Shown piece by piece: positions 1-11,000 of a stretch of 64,000 nt of DNA. Position 1 is the stretch's first letter, and each line of letters begins with the position of its first letter. This stretch comes from JAKZVK01 sp965261065 (lineage in GTDB: Bacteria > Acidobacteriota > Terriglobia > Bryobacterales > UBA6623). A program made the position numbers and the translations under genes. Where the stretch lies: positions 3,782,001-3,846,000 of the forward strand of contig OZ253444.1 of the NCBI GenBank assembly GCA_965261065.1, in the 5' to 3' direction. The notes beneath the pieces were generated by a model. That model did not search any database. It was not told the origin of the DNA and saw nothing but the letters and a program-made list of their open reading frames with translations.

Positions 1-2
1 CG

Positions 3-3000
3 CTTGGCGACTACGATCGGAGCCTGCCGCTTGTCATCGACCCCTCCGTTCTGATCTACGCAGGCTACATCGGTGGCACGAGCTTCGATACCGGCAACGA
101 CGTTGCGGTCGACGCCGCCGGTAACGCCTACGTCACCGGAGAGACAGCGGGCACCGCCGGGTTCCCCACCGCCGCCGGACCCGATCTGACCTTCAACGGC
201 GCGACCGATGCTTTCGTCGCCAAGGTCAACCCGGCCGGTACTGCCCTCGTCTACGCGGGCTACCTCGGTGGTGACGAACTGGACGCCGGCGAATCGATCG
301 CCGTTGACGCCTCGGGCAACGCCTACATTACCGGCAAGACAACGTCGGATGCCACCTCGTTTCCGACCGTCACCGGACCCGACCTCAGCTTCAACGGCGA
401 TAGCGACGCCTTCGTCGCGAAGCTCCACGCCGCGGGCACGGCGCTGCTCTACGCCGGTTACATCGGCGGCGACGCGGTCGATGGCGGCAACGGTATCGCG
501 GTCGACGCCGACGGCAACGCTTATGTCACCGGCGAAACGGTGTCGGACGAGTTCAGCTTTCCGGTCCTCGTCGGACCCGACCTCACGGCCAACGGCGGGC
601 TCGACGGCTTCGTGGCGAAGGTCAACGCGGCGGGCACGGTTCTGGTCTTCGCGGGCTACGTCGGCGGCGAGGGCACTGACTCAGGCCACGACATCGCTGT
701 GGGGAGCGAGGGCGAGATCTTCCTGACCGGTGAAACCGCCTCGGGCGAGGCGACCTTCCCGCTTACGGTGGGCCCCGACCTGACCTACAACGGCGGCCCC
801 AGCGACGCCTTCGTGGCGAAGGTGCGCGCCGACGGCACCGTGTTCGACTACGCGGGCTATATCGGCGGGGAGCTGGCCGATGCGGGCAACGGGATCGCGG
901 TCGACGCCGCCGGCCAGGCGCACGTTGTGGGCAACACGCGGTCGACGGAAGCGACCTTCCCGGTCTCGCGCGGCCCGGATCTGACCCACAACGGCGTGCA
1001 GGACGTCTTCGCGGCGAAGGTCGACGCCGCCGGCGCGGCGCTCATCTACGCGGGCTACATCGGTGGCGACAGCATCGACAGCGGCAACGCCGTCGCACTG
1101 GATGAGCACGGCAACGCGCACGTCACCGGCGGCACGCTCTCGACCGAAGCGACGTTCCCGGTGACGGGCGGCGACGACCGCGCGGTGTTCAGCGGCGTGC
1201 GCGACGCCTACGTGGCGCAGATCAACCCTGCCGGCTCGACGCTGACGTACGCGGACTATCTGGGCGGCGATGCCGATGACCGTGGCCAAGGCATCGCGAT
1301 CGGCCCCGGCGGCGCGGTCTACATCGCGGGACAAACATCGTCGGCCGAGGCGACCTTCCCCGTGACCGTCGGCCCCGACCTGACGTTCAACGGCGACCGA
1401 GACGCGTTCATCGTGAAGATCGAGATCACCGGCCCGAGCATCACGCTCGAGGGCATCGTGAACGCGGCCAGCTTCGTGGGCGGACCGATCGCGCCGGGCG
1501 AAATCATTTCGATCTTCGGCGTCGACATCGGGCCCGACCCGGGCGTCAACACCACGTTCGACGGCGAGGGTAACGTTCCGGCGGAATTTGCGGGCGTGCA
1601 GGTGTTGATCAATGGCATCCCGGCGCCGCTCTATTATGTGGGCAAGAACCAGATCAACTGCCAGGTGGAAGAGACGCTCAAGGTCATCGACGTTCTGCGG
1701 AACGACTTTGATCCGGACGGCGACGAGTTGATCGTCAGTAGCGTCGAGACGCCGTCGAACGGCACGACGTCGACCGACGGCGCGACGGTGAGCTACACAC
1801 CCGATGCCGGTTTCGATGCGATCGAAAGCTTTGACTACACGATCAGCGATCAGAACGGCAAGGCGCTCGACACGGCCACGGTGACAGTGCGGATCGTGAA
1901 CGCGCCGCCGCAACAGAACCAGGATCCGTCGGCGAACGCGCAGAGCGTGATGACGAACGAGAACGTGCCGCTGCCGATCACGCTCAGCGGCAGCGACCCG
2001 GACGGCGACCCGCTGACGTTCACGACCACCCTGCCGCCGGCGAACGGCACGCTCGGCGCGATCACATCCGTGGGCATCGAAACGGCCACCGTCCTCTACA
2101 CCCCCAACACCGACTACGACGGCCCCGACTCGTTCACCTTCCAAGTCGACGACGGCCAAGGCGGCACCGCCACAGCAGTCGTGAGTATCACGGTCAAGAG
2201 AGTTTCCGACTTGACGATCACCAAGACCGGCCCCGCCATGGCGGCGCTGGGCGGGACGGCGACCTTTGACGTGATGGTGTTCAACGCCGGCCCGTCGGAT
2301 GCGACGGGCATTACGGTCGTCGACCAGTTGCCACCCGAGTTGACGTTCAGCGCCGGTGGGTCGTCGGCCTCCTGCTCGGCGGCCGGCAGCACGGTTACCT
2401 GCACGCCGATCGACTTGGCGGTGGGAGTCGGCGTGAGGCTGAGCATCGAGGCGACGGTTAGTGGCGGCGTACCGCTGCAGATGGTGACCAACACGGCGAC
2501 AGTTGCCTTCCCCGACGACCCGACGGCGCCCGACATGGCCAGCCACACCGTGGAGTTGGCGAGCCTGCCGCCGGTCATCGGCGACCCGAATCCGGGGTTC
2601 GAAACCGTCGGCAACACGCGGCTGGACGTCAGCATTCCGCCGCCGCCGCTGACGGCCGAGGAAGAAGCCCTGGCGGCGGTGCTTCCCAAAGCCGAGGTTG
2701 CACCGAAATCCCACAGCGGCGTGCCATCGGTCGACGTGGCGGGTAACATCCAGACCATCGCCGGCATTACCGACCCCGAGAACGATCCACTGACCTTCAC
2801 CGTATCCGGGGCCAACGCCAGCGCGGGCACGTTCACCATGACGGCGCCCAGCGGCGAGTTCACCTACGACCCGATCGCCGGCTGCGGCCTCGCGCCTGAC
2901 ACCCTGACCTACACCGTCAGCGACGGCTTCAACATGGTCGACGGCACGCTGACGATCAACTTCGTCGACTGCATCTGGTACGTCGAGAACGATCACACGC

Positions 3001-6000
3001 CCGACGCCGACCCGACCAACAACGGCACCAGCGTCGATCCGTTTATGACGCTCACCGAGGGCGAGACCGCCTCGTCGGACGGCGACGACATCTTCGTCTT
3101 CGAAGGCAACAGTGCCACAACCGCTTACACCAACAACGTGCTCGTCGACAACGACCAGCGGCTCATCGGCGAGGGCGTCGAGCTTCTGGCCCGCGATCCC
3201 TTCAGTTTACCGTTGAGCGGGCCGCCCGGGCAGTCGCTGTTCCCCGCCGGGAATCACCCCAGGATCCAGAAAACCGGTGAAGATAGCGTTAACGTCCTCG
3301 CCTTGGGCTCCGACCGCCTCGGTATCGAGATTCGCGGTCTCGCGTTGCTGGGTGTCGACTTCAACGGAATCCGTATCATTAGCAACCCTAGTTCAGCCGA
3401 GGTGCTGATCGCGAACAACCAATTCGGCGATGCCACCGTGGGGCCGGAAGCCTTCGGAATCAGCGCGGCCAACAACGGTTCGGGCAGCCTGACGCTGGCC
3501 ATCAACAACAACACTTTCGTTAACGTGGGCGATAGCACCGACGATCACGGCATCATCGTGGACGGCAGCATCGGCGCCGGCATCGGAGGAAGCGCTTTCA
3601 TCACCAGCTTCTCGGGCAACGTGTTCAACGGTGTCTCCGCGGGAGTAGGCGTCATGGGAACAGGTGTCTTCATGCGCACCGTCACGTTCGACGCCGACCC
3701 GTCCGACGCCGACTTCACCGGCGACACGGTGCCCGCGGGTGGCACGTCCATCGGCGTTTCGGGGACGCCCGTCGGCGTGTCGGGCATGGTTCTCACCAAC
3801 GTGTCGGGCGACGTGAACTTCGGCCTCCCGTCAGGGGCCCTCAATAGCTTCGCCACCGATATCGGCCTCATGGCCACCGGCACCGGCCCGATCAATGCCG
3901 CCGCCGGGACCGGCTTCCAGATGACCGTGCCCGACGGCAGCACGATCTCCGGCGGCGCCGCCGCCCTCGAACTCGACCCGATGACCGGGATGTTCGGCGT
4001 GGGGGCCGCGGCCGGCGCGGGGGTAACGGTCATCGGCCAAAACCTCATCCTGACCGATTTAGCCGGAACGCTGATCTTCTCCAAGGACAGCGACCTCGAC
4101 AATTCCTCGGGCTTGGCCGCCGCCGCCTTCGCGGTCGCGGGCGGCAACCCCGACGTGACCTACAGCGGCGACCTCGCCGACTCGATGGCCGCTCTCATCG
4201 ACATCGACGGAACCACCGGCGGCTTGATTGAGTTCAACGACGCCGGCGGCTCCAACCACGTCTACACCGCCACCGGAGTCCAGGGTGTCGATTTGACTGA
4301 CGTTCAGGGCAACGTGACCCTCGATGCGTTCCGCACCGACCTGACCAACGTCATAGCCGACGGCATCGACATCAACGGCGACACCGACGGCACGCTGAGG
4401 TTCGACGACGTCGTCATCACCGACGCCGGCCAGAGAGCGATTCTCATCCTCGACGGCGCCGATCAGATCGGCGCAACGATCGACTTCAACAATGTCGACG
4501 TGACCCAAACGGGCGCCGGCGGGGCCCCTCGCATTGACGGCCTCGACGCCGCCGGCAATGTCGATTTCGATAGCGCGAGCGCTATTGAAGCGACCGGCTT
4601 CGCCAGTGGAATCCGTGTCGATTCCAACGCCGGCGGTGCTGCGATCGGCTTCAACGGCCCCGTCGACATGGGTACGGGGCCGGGCGCGCGACTCAGCGGC
4701 TCCGACGGCGTCAGCATGACGGGCAATACCGGCGGCGGCACGCCCACTACCGTCAGCTTCGCCGATCTCGATATCTTCACCATGGGGGCTGATGGCATTG
4801 TCGGCACCGACGAGGGCCAGCTCACCACCGCTACCGGCAGCATCGACACGATAGACGGCGTTGCTATCAACATCGCCGGGGGTGGTGCGACGGGCATCGA
4901 CTTCACCAACACCACTCTCAACTTCGCCACGATCGACGTCGTCAACACTGGCACCGAGGAAGGCATCCACCTGGAGAACTTCACCGGCACGGCCAACCTG
5001 GGCGTCGTCACGCTCAACACGTTCCTCGGCATCGCGTTAAACGCCAGCAACGGCGGTACCCTGACGACCGAGCCCGGCAGCACCATTAGCACCCTTGGAC
5101 AGGGCATAGTCGCCACCAACGTCGACTTCGGCCTCAGCAGCCTCCACTTCGACTCGGTTGAAACCACCTTCGGCGGAGCCGGAGCCAGCTTCACCAACAC
5201 CTCCGGCCGGGTCAACATCATGGGAGGACAGTTGACTACTGCCGGCTCCAGCCCCGCTATAGTCGTGCAGGGGTCTCCTAGCTCCCTGGAGCTGATCCTC
5301 CACAACACGACCCTGATAGGCTTGGGAGGCCTATCCACCGACTTCTCAACAGGCAGTCTCTGCCTGAGTATGGCCGGTAACACCCTCCTCGGCGTGAGCG
5401 ACATCACCCTGAGCGAGACCGGCGGCGCCATCAGTGTCGTCCAGGGCAGCAAGGCGATCCTCGAGGCCGTCAACGGCGGGGCTACGGTGGTAGAGACCGG
5501 CACGATCGGCTACGGTGCGGGCTGTGTCTCCGCCCCGATGCCTGGCGACCCCTTCAGCACGCCCCCGGTCGCCAACGACGACCCGGCGGGCCCGCCGCTG
5601 GCGGTCAACGAGGGCGCGTTCATCGACATCAACGTCCTGGCCAACGACACCGACGTCGACATCGCCACCGAGGGCGACGTCATCAGCCTCATCTCCGTTA
5701 CCGCGCCCACCGCCGGCGGCATGGCGATGATCATCAGCCCCACGACCATCCGCTACACCGGCGCTGCGCCGATCAGCATGGACACGGTCGACACGTTCAT
5801 GTACACGATCACCGACAAAGCCGGGCTCATGGACACCGCGCAGGTCACGGTGACCGTCAACAACGTCGAGCCACCCATGATCGCGACCTCGCCGGTCAAC
5901 ATGGAGACCGTCGGCAACACCCGGCTCGATCTCGACGACGGCCTACCCCTGACCCCGGCCCCCGCGGACGCCGCCAACGAAACCCGCGGACTGCCGGCCC

Positions 6001-8045
6001 GCTCCCGCGGCGGATCACGCGCGGCCTCCGACGCCCGCACCGCTGCCGAGCCCAAGTTCCACGGCGGCATCCCTGCCGTCCAGGTGACGGGCACGCTCAC
6101 ATCGCTCGCCGGCGTTACCGACGCCGACAGCGGCTTCACGTTTGGCTTCGGCTCCATGGCCGGGAGCGCCACGGGATCGAGCGCCAACAGCGGCACGGTG
6201 ACGTTCACCAACCAGACCACGGGCGAGTTCACCTACGACCCGCCGGCGAACTGCGCACTGGCGAGCGACTCGTTCACCTACGTCGTCTCCGACGGTGTTG
6301 CCGACGTCAATGGCATGGTCAGCATCGCCCTCAGCGACTGCATCGGGTACGTCGACAACAGCCATACGCCCAACGGCGCCGGTACTTCGGCCGACCCGTT
6401 TAACAAGCTCTCCGACGGAGGCGGCGACTCGATGCCCGACGACGGCGAGGACGCCTCGAGCGACGGCGAAGACATCTTCGTACTCGAAGGCGACGGCACG
6501 ACGACAGGCCAAGACAGCGGAATCACGCTCAATAACGACCAGCGGCTGCTCGGCGAAGGCGTCGAGCTGACGGCGCGCAATGCCTTCACGCTGCCGGCGA
6601 GCGGCCCGCCAGGGCCGTCGTTGTTCCCGGCGGGGAGTAACCCGCTACTCGGAGGCGGCGGCGTCAGTAACGACGTCCTGATTCTCGCTTCGTCGGCGGA
6701 CCGCCTGGGCATGGAGGTGCGCGGCCTCACGATGACCGGTACGGGCACCAACGGCATCCTTGTTCTTGCCAATAATACCTTCAATGCCGAAGTGCTCATC
6801 GCCAACAACCAGTTCGGCACGGCGACCGAGCAGATTGACGTGAGCGGCATCTTCGCCAACAACTTGAGCACCGGCGCCTGGACGCTGGCCATCAACGACA
6901 ACTCCTTCGTCAACGTGGGATTGGACGGCATGTTCCTCACCGGGTCCGGAAGCCAGGTCATCACCAGCTTCTCGGGTAACGTCTTGGACGGGCTCTCAGC
7001 CGGCGTGGGCGTGGGGCAGAACGGTGTCGTCATGAACAACGTCACCTTCGACGCCAACCCCGCCGACGCCGACTTCACCGGTGACACCGTGCCCGCGGGC
7101 GGCACGTCCATCGGAACCTCAGGGACGCCCGTTGGCGCGGCCGGCATGACTCTGACCAGCGTCTCCGGCGACGTGAACTTCGGCCTGGCGTCAGGTGTGC
7201 TCGACATCTTCGCGACCGACGCCGGCCTGCAGGCCAACGGCACCGGAACTTTGAACTCCGGGGCCGGGACCGGGTTCCGCATGACCGTCCCCGACGGTAG
7301 CACCATCGCCGGCAACGGCGCGGCCCTGGCGCCGCCGTTGACCGAGGCCCCAACCGCCCAGCCAAAGCTCGTGCTCGCGACCGGTGGCGCCATGGACCTC
7401 GACCCGATGACCGCCTTCTTCGGAACCTCCGGCGGCAGCGGCGTCACCCTTCTTGGCAACAGCGTTTCCTTCACCGACGTCGACGGTGAGTTCCACTTCA
7501 ACTCCGCCAGCGACATCGACAGCAACGCCGGAGCCGACGCTTTCAGCGTCCTCTATACCGGCCCGATCTCGCCGCTGACGGTCGTCTTTACCTACAGCGG
7601 CGATCTCGACGTCACGGCCGGCGGCCGCCTCATCAGTGTCGACGGCCTCGACACGGGCAGCTCGGTCACCTTCGACGACGCCGGTGCAGCGAGCCACACG
7701 TTGGGCTCCAGCGCCGCTGGCGGCGGTATCTCCCTCGTTGACGTCCAAGGCGACTTCACGCTCGACGCCAATCTAACCAACCTCTTCGCGCCCGCCGGCG
7801 ACGGCATCTCGATCACCGGCGACAGTGACGGCATGCTGAGCTTCGATACCGTCTCGATCACCAGCGCCACCGGGACCGCCTTCAACGTCGACGGCACGGC
7901 CGGCTCGATCGGCGCCACCATCAACGCCAACAATGTCGACATCAACCAAGGGGGGGGCCGGCACCGTCGCTCTGATCGACAACCTGGGCATGGGCGGCAG
8001 TGTCGCCTTCGACAGCGCGAGTTTCATCAACGGTACGGGCACTGA
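3..8045 (+). CDS. Giant secreted repeat protein, 5' partial (SBBP, Ig-like, DUF11, beta-helix modules)
   Basis: The frame is already open at base 3, so the true start lies upstream of the window. Counting residues from base 3: seven SBBP-type repeats of 65-67 residues (each opening with YAGYIGG or a close variant) fill residues 19-476. A piece of a TIGR03437-like domain (NAASF, APGEI) covers about 479-555. Two cadherin/Ig-like repeats (DPDGD, VSYTPDAGF) cover 556-730 and a DUF11 domain 735-855. Two long modules begin at about 867 and 1968 with ETVGNTRLD. Each has a YVxNxHTP element and then Asn/Asp/Gly-rich repeats that look like a right-handed beta-helix. SBBP and DUF11 domains are typical of surface or secreted proteins; adhesion is a guess. 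The last about 30 residues are out of frame: an 8-G run at 7950-7957 shifts the frame, and the natural sequence continues in the next entry. Confidence 0.8.
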   Translation, partial: LGDYDRSLPLVIDPSVLIYAGYIGGTSFDTGNDVAVDAAGNAYVTGETAGTAGFPTAAGPDLTFNGATDAFVAKVNPAGTALVYAGYLGGDELDAGESIAVDASGNAYITGKTTSDATSFPTVTGPDLSFNGDSDAFVAKLHAAGTALLYAGYIGGDAVDGGNGIAVDADGNAYVTGETVSDEFSFPVLVGPDLTANGGLDGFVAKVNAAGTVLVFAGYVGGEGTDSGHDIAVGSEGEIFLTGETASGEATFPLTVGPDLTYNGGPSDAFVAKVRADGTVFDYAGYIGGELADAGNGIAVDAAGQAHVVGNTRSTEATFPVSRGPDLTHNGVQDVFAAKVDAAGAALIYAGYIGGDSIDSGNAVALDEHGNAHVTGGTLSTEATFPVTGGDDRAVFSGVRDAYVAQINPAGSTLTYADYLGGDADDRGQGIAIGPGGAVYIAGQTSSAEATFPVTVGPDLTFNGDRDAFIVKIEITGPSITLEGIVNAASFVGGPIAPGEIISIFGVDIGPDPGVNTTFDGEGNVPAEFAGVQVLINGIPAPLYYVGKNQINCQVEETLKVIDVLRNDFDPDGDELIVSSVETPSNGTTSTDGATVSYTPDAGFDAIESFDYTISDQNGKALDTATVTVRIVNAPPQQNQDPSANAQSVMTNENVPLPITLSGSDPDGDPLTFTTTLPPANGTLGAITSVGIETATVLYTPNTDYDGPDSFTFQVDDGQGGTATAVVSITVKRVSDLTITKTGPAMAALGGTATFDVMVFNAGPSDATGITVVDQLPPELTFSAGGSSASCSAAGSTVTCTPIDLAVGVGVRLSIEATVSGGVPLQMVTNTATVAFPDDPTAPDMASHTVELASLPPVIGDPNPGFETVGNTRLDVSIPPPPLTAEEEALAAVLPKAEVAPKSHSGVPSVDVAGNIQTIAGITDPENDPLTFTVSGANASAGTFTMTAPSGEFTYDPIAGCGLAPDTLTYTVSDGFNMVDGTLTINFVDCIWYVENDHTPDADPTNNGTSVDPFMTLTEGETASSDGDDIFVFEGNSATTAYTNNVLVDNDQRLIGEGVELLARDPFSLPLSGPPGQSLFPAGNHPRIQKTGEDSVNVLALGSDRLGIEIRGLALLGVDFNGIRIISNPSSAEVLIANNQFGDATVGPEAFGISAANNGSGSLTLAINNNTFVNVGDSTDDHGIIVDGSIGAGIGGSAFITSFSGNVFNGVSAGVGVMGTGVFMRTVTFDADPSDADFTGDTVPAGGTSIGVSGTPVGVSGMVLTNVSGDVNFGLPSGALNSFATDIGLMATGTGPINAAAGTGFQMTVPDGSTISGGAAALELDPMTGMFGVGAAAGAGVTVIGQNLILTDLAGTLIFSKDSDLDNSSGLAAAAFAVAGGNPDVTYSGDLADSMAALIDIDGTTGGLIEFNDAGGSNHVYTATGVQGVDLTDVQGNVTLDAFRTDLTNVIADGIDINGDTDGTLRFDDVVITDAGQRAILILDGADQIGATIDFNNVDVTQTGAGGAPRIDGLDAAGNVDFDSASAIEATGFASGIRVDSNAGGAAIGFNGPVDMGTGPGARLSGSDGVSMTGNTGGGTPTTVSFADLDIFTMGADGIVGTDEGQLTTATGSIDTIDGVAINIAGGGATGIDFTNTTLNFATIDVVNTGTEEGIHLENFTGTANLGVVTLNTFLGIALNASNGGTLTTEPGSTISTLGQGIVATNVDFGLSSLHFDSVETTFGGAGASFTNTSGRVNIMGGQLTTAGSSPAIVVQGSPSSLELILHNTTLIGLGGLSTDFSTGSLCLSMAGNTLLGVSDITLSETGGAISVVQGSKAILEAVNGGATVVETGTIGYGAGCVSAPMPGDPFSTPPVANDDPAGPPLAVNEGAFIDINVLANDTDVDIATEGDVISLISVTAPTAGGMAMIISPTTIRYTGAAPISMDTVDTFMYTITDKAGLMDTAQVTVTVNNVEPPMIATSPVNMETVGNTRLDLDDGLPLTPAPADAANETRGLPARSRGGSRAASDARTAAEPKFHGGIPAVQVTGTLTSLAGVTDADSGFTFGFGSMAGSATGSSANSGTVTFTNQTTGEFTYDPPANCALASDSFTYVVSDGVADVNGMVSIALSDCIGYVDNSHTPNGAGTSADPFNKLSDGGGDSMPDDGEDASSDGEDIFVLEGDGTTTGQDSGITLNNDQRLLGEGVELTARNAFTLPASGPPGPSLFPAGSNPLLGGGGVSNDVLILASSADRLGMEVRGLTMTGTGTNGILVLANNTFNAEVLIANNQFGTATEQIDVSGIFANNLSTGAWTLAINDNSFVNVGLDGMFLTGSGSQVITSFSGNVLDGLSAGVGVGQNGVVMNNVTFDANPADADFTGDTVPAGGTSIGTSGTPVGAAGMTLTSVSGDVNFGLASGVLDIFATDAGLQANGTGTLNSGAGTGFRMTVPDGSTIAGNGAALAPPLTEAPTAQPKLVLATGGAMDLDPMTAFFGTSGGSGVTLLGNSVSFTDVDGEFHFNSASDIDSNAGADAFSVLYTGPISPLTVVFTYSGDLDVTAGGRLISVDGLDTGSSVTFDDAGAASHTLGSSAAGGGISLVDVQGDFTLDANLTNLFAPAGDGISITGDSDGMLSFDTVSITSATGTAFNVDGTAGSIGATINANNVDINQGGGRHRRSDRQPGHGRQCRLRQREFHQRYGH
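57..1430 (+). repeat. Seven SBBP-type tandem repeats
   Basis: Units of 195-201 bp begin at nt 57, 252, 450, 648, 849, 1047 and 1248. Each codes for a YAGYxGG opening, a VDxxGNAYVTG core, FPxxxGPDLTxNG and a DAFVAKV close. The units differ at many synonymous sites, so the array is old compared with the 3.2-kb modules further on. Confidence 0.85.
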
Positions 8046-11000
8046 CGCGAACCGTGGTATCACGGTTTCCGACAACGCCGCCAGCACTTCAATCGCCTTT
8101 GGCGGCGACGTGAACCTCGGCATCAGCGCCGCCGATGTCATCAGCCGCCTCGACAGCATCGGCGTCAGGATGACGGGCAACGCCGGCGGCGGCACGCCCA
8201 CCACCGTCAGCTTCGCCGACCTCGACATCTTCACCACCGGTGCCACGGGCCTCTTCGGCACCGCTGCCGGTATGCTCGGCGTTACCACTGGCCGGGTCGA
8301 TGCCGTCAGCGCTACGGCCATCGACGTCACCGGCATCGACTTCAGCCTCACTACCGCCAACTTCACCAACGTCAGCAGCACCGGCACCGGGCCCGGCGTG
8401 GTGCTCACCGACACCAACGGCCGGGTCAACATCCTGGGCGGCAGCATCATGACCGCCATGGAGGCCGTCGACATCAACCTCGCCGGCACGTCCGTCATGC
8501 AGGTCCAGATTCAGGGCGCCACGCTCGTGAACACGGGAGGAACCGTTGAGCTCAGCGCGGACACCTCCGCCACCGCATCCCTGTGTCTCAGCGCGGCCGG
8601 CAACACGCTGTCAACCGTGGGAACCAGCGATATCGCTCTCATGCAGGCGGGAGGGAGCATGCTCAACGTCGTGCAGAGCGACTTGTCGCTGGCCAACTCG
8701 CCTCCCCCGCCGATCGTCATGACCGCGGGCACCGTCGGCTTCGGCCAGGCCTGTATGTTCACCGCCGCCGGTAGCGCCCCCGTAGCCGCGGCTGACGCCG
8801 CCACGGTCCCCGAAAGCAGTACGGTCGATATCGACGTCATCAGCGGCGCCTTCGGCGGCCAGGACATGGACGCCGACCTGCCGAACGACACCCTCACGGT
8901 CGACATGATCACCGCGGGGCCCGGCAGCGGCACGGCCACCATCATCAGCCCCACCGAAGTGCGTTACGACTACACCGGCTCGTTCCTCGGCACCGGCAAC
9001 ATGATCATGGACCCCTTCACCTACAAGGTCACCGATACCGCCGGCAACACCGACACAGCGGTCGTCACGGTCACCGTCACCGGCGTCGCCGTTCCGCCGA
9101 ACACCGCCACGCCGACAGCTATGAGACCGCCGGCAACACCCTGCTCGATGTGGCCGCCGCGCCGGCTGCCTCGGGCACGGCCAAGGTGGACGTGACCGGC
9201 ACGCTCTGCTCCAATGACGTCGACGGGGGCGGCGGCCTCTCGATTACCCAGGTCAACGGAGTCGCCGACAACAGCGGCCCGTTGGATCTCGACCCGGCAG
9301 TCGGCACGATCGAAGTCGCGACCACCGGCGGCGGCCGAGCCCAGGTGACGACCGGCAACTGTGAGCTTGCCTACAAGCCGCCGGCTGATTCCGGCGCAGT
9401 CGGTAACGGGGCGGCGTTAAACGCTGACGGGTTCACATACGACTTGTTCGCCGGAACCGCCACCGCTAACGTCACCATTACCTTCGTGAACCAGGTCTGG
9501 TACGTCGACAACAGCCACACCCCCGACGGAATAGCAACGAACGACGGCACCAGCCCCGACCCCTTCCCGACGATCGCCGCTCTCGTGGCCGCCGGCGTGG
9601 TGGTGGACGCTAACGACACGATCTTCCTCCACGAGGGCAGCAGCGGTACGACGGCCTACGTGGGCCCGGTCACGATCGACGACGACGGCCAGCGCCTCTT
9701 TGGGGAAGGCGTCGCGCTCACCATCCCCGACACTTTGACGCAGCAAACCGTGCCCGTCCCCGGCCCGCAGACGCTCCTCGCCGCGGGCACGCACCCGCAG
9801 ATCGACTCGGCGACCAACGACGTCGACGTCACGCCCGCCGGCGGCACCTTCGGCGGCATCGAAGTCATGGGCATCCACGGCATCGGCTCAATCCACGGCA
9901 TTAACGTCGTCGCCACCGGCACTGATAACGTCGAGGTTCTCATCACCGACAACATCATCGGCACGGCCACGGCCGGCCCGACGATGAACGGTCTCAACGC
10001 CGTCAGCACCAGCGTGGGCACTCTCGAAGTCGCGTTCAACGACAACCTCATCAATACGGTTGCGATGGCCGGTGCCATGATTGACGGCAGCGGCGGGGCC
10101 GGCACGACATTCATCAGCAGCTTCGAGGGCAACACCGTTGCAGGACTGGCCGCCCCGGCCGGCGTGGCCGGCACCGGCGTCGTCGTCAACACCGTCACGT
10201 TCGACGCCGACCCGTCCACGGTCAACGACTTCGACGCAGTTCCCGCCGGCGCCACCGCCATCGGCTCCTCCGGGACGTCTGTGGGCATGGCCGGCATGGT
10301 CCTGACCACGGTCTCGGGTAACGTCGACTTCGGCTCGCCCTCGGGCGTGCTCGACATCTTCGCCACGACGGCCGGCCTGACGGCCACCGGCACCGGCGTC
10401 TTCACCATGGGCACGCCCGACACCGGCTTCCAAATCACTGTGCCCGCCGGCAGTACCATCGCGAGCGGCGGTGCTACCGTGATGCTGACCGAGGCACCGG
10501 CCGCCATTGCCAAAGGGACCTTTGTATCCGCCACCCCCGCTGTCGCTCTCGACCCGCTGACCGCGTTCTTCGCCATGGGGGCGACCGGCGGTGCGGGCGT
10601 CACCGTCGTGGGCGGGGGCCTGGGCCTGACCGATGTGGCCGGAACGCTCATCTTCTCCAAGGACAGCGACCTCGACAATCCCGCGGGCTTGGCCAACGCA
10701 ACCTTCCTGGTTTTGGGCGGCAGCGCGGATGTGACCTACAGCGGCGACCTTGAGGACTCGATGAGGGCTCTCATCCACATCGAGGGAACCACCGGCGGTA
10801 CGATCACCTTCAACGACGCCGGCGGCTCCAACCACGTTTACAGCGCCACCGGCTTCGCGGGCATATTCTTGGACGACGTTCAGGGCAACGTGACCCTCGA
10901 TGCCTTCCGCACCGACATTACGAGCGTCACCTCCAAAGGCGTCCAGATTTTCGGCAACACCGACGGCACGATCAGGTTCGACGATGTCGACATCGACGAC

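Noticed and set aside
540..542. Start codon of the giant protein at 540
   Set aside because: The frame and the SBBP repeats extend unbroken back to base 3, so the start is outside the window.
3..2600. CRISPR-like array in the repeats
   Set aside because: The repeats are long, coding and in frame, with no constant short repeat and unique spacers. No CRISPR array was seen anywhere in the window.
681..2996. Long minus-strand frame opposite the giant gene
   Set aside because: It is a mirror of the SBBP and Ig-like coding strand; the repeats make its translation repetitive too, but without protein-like features.
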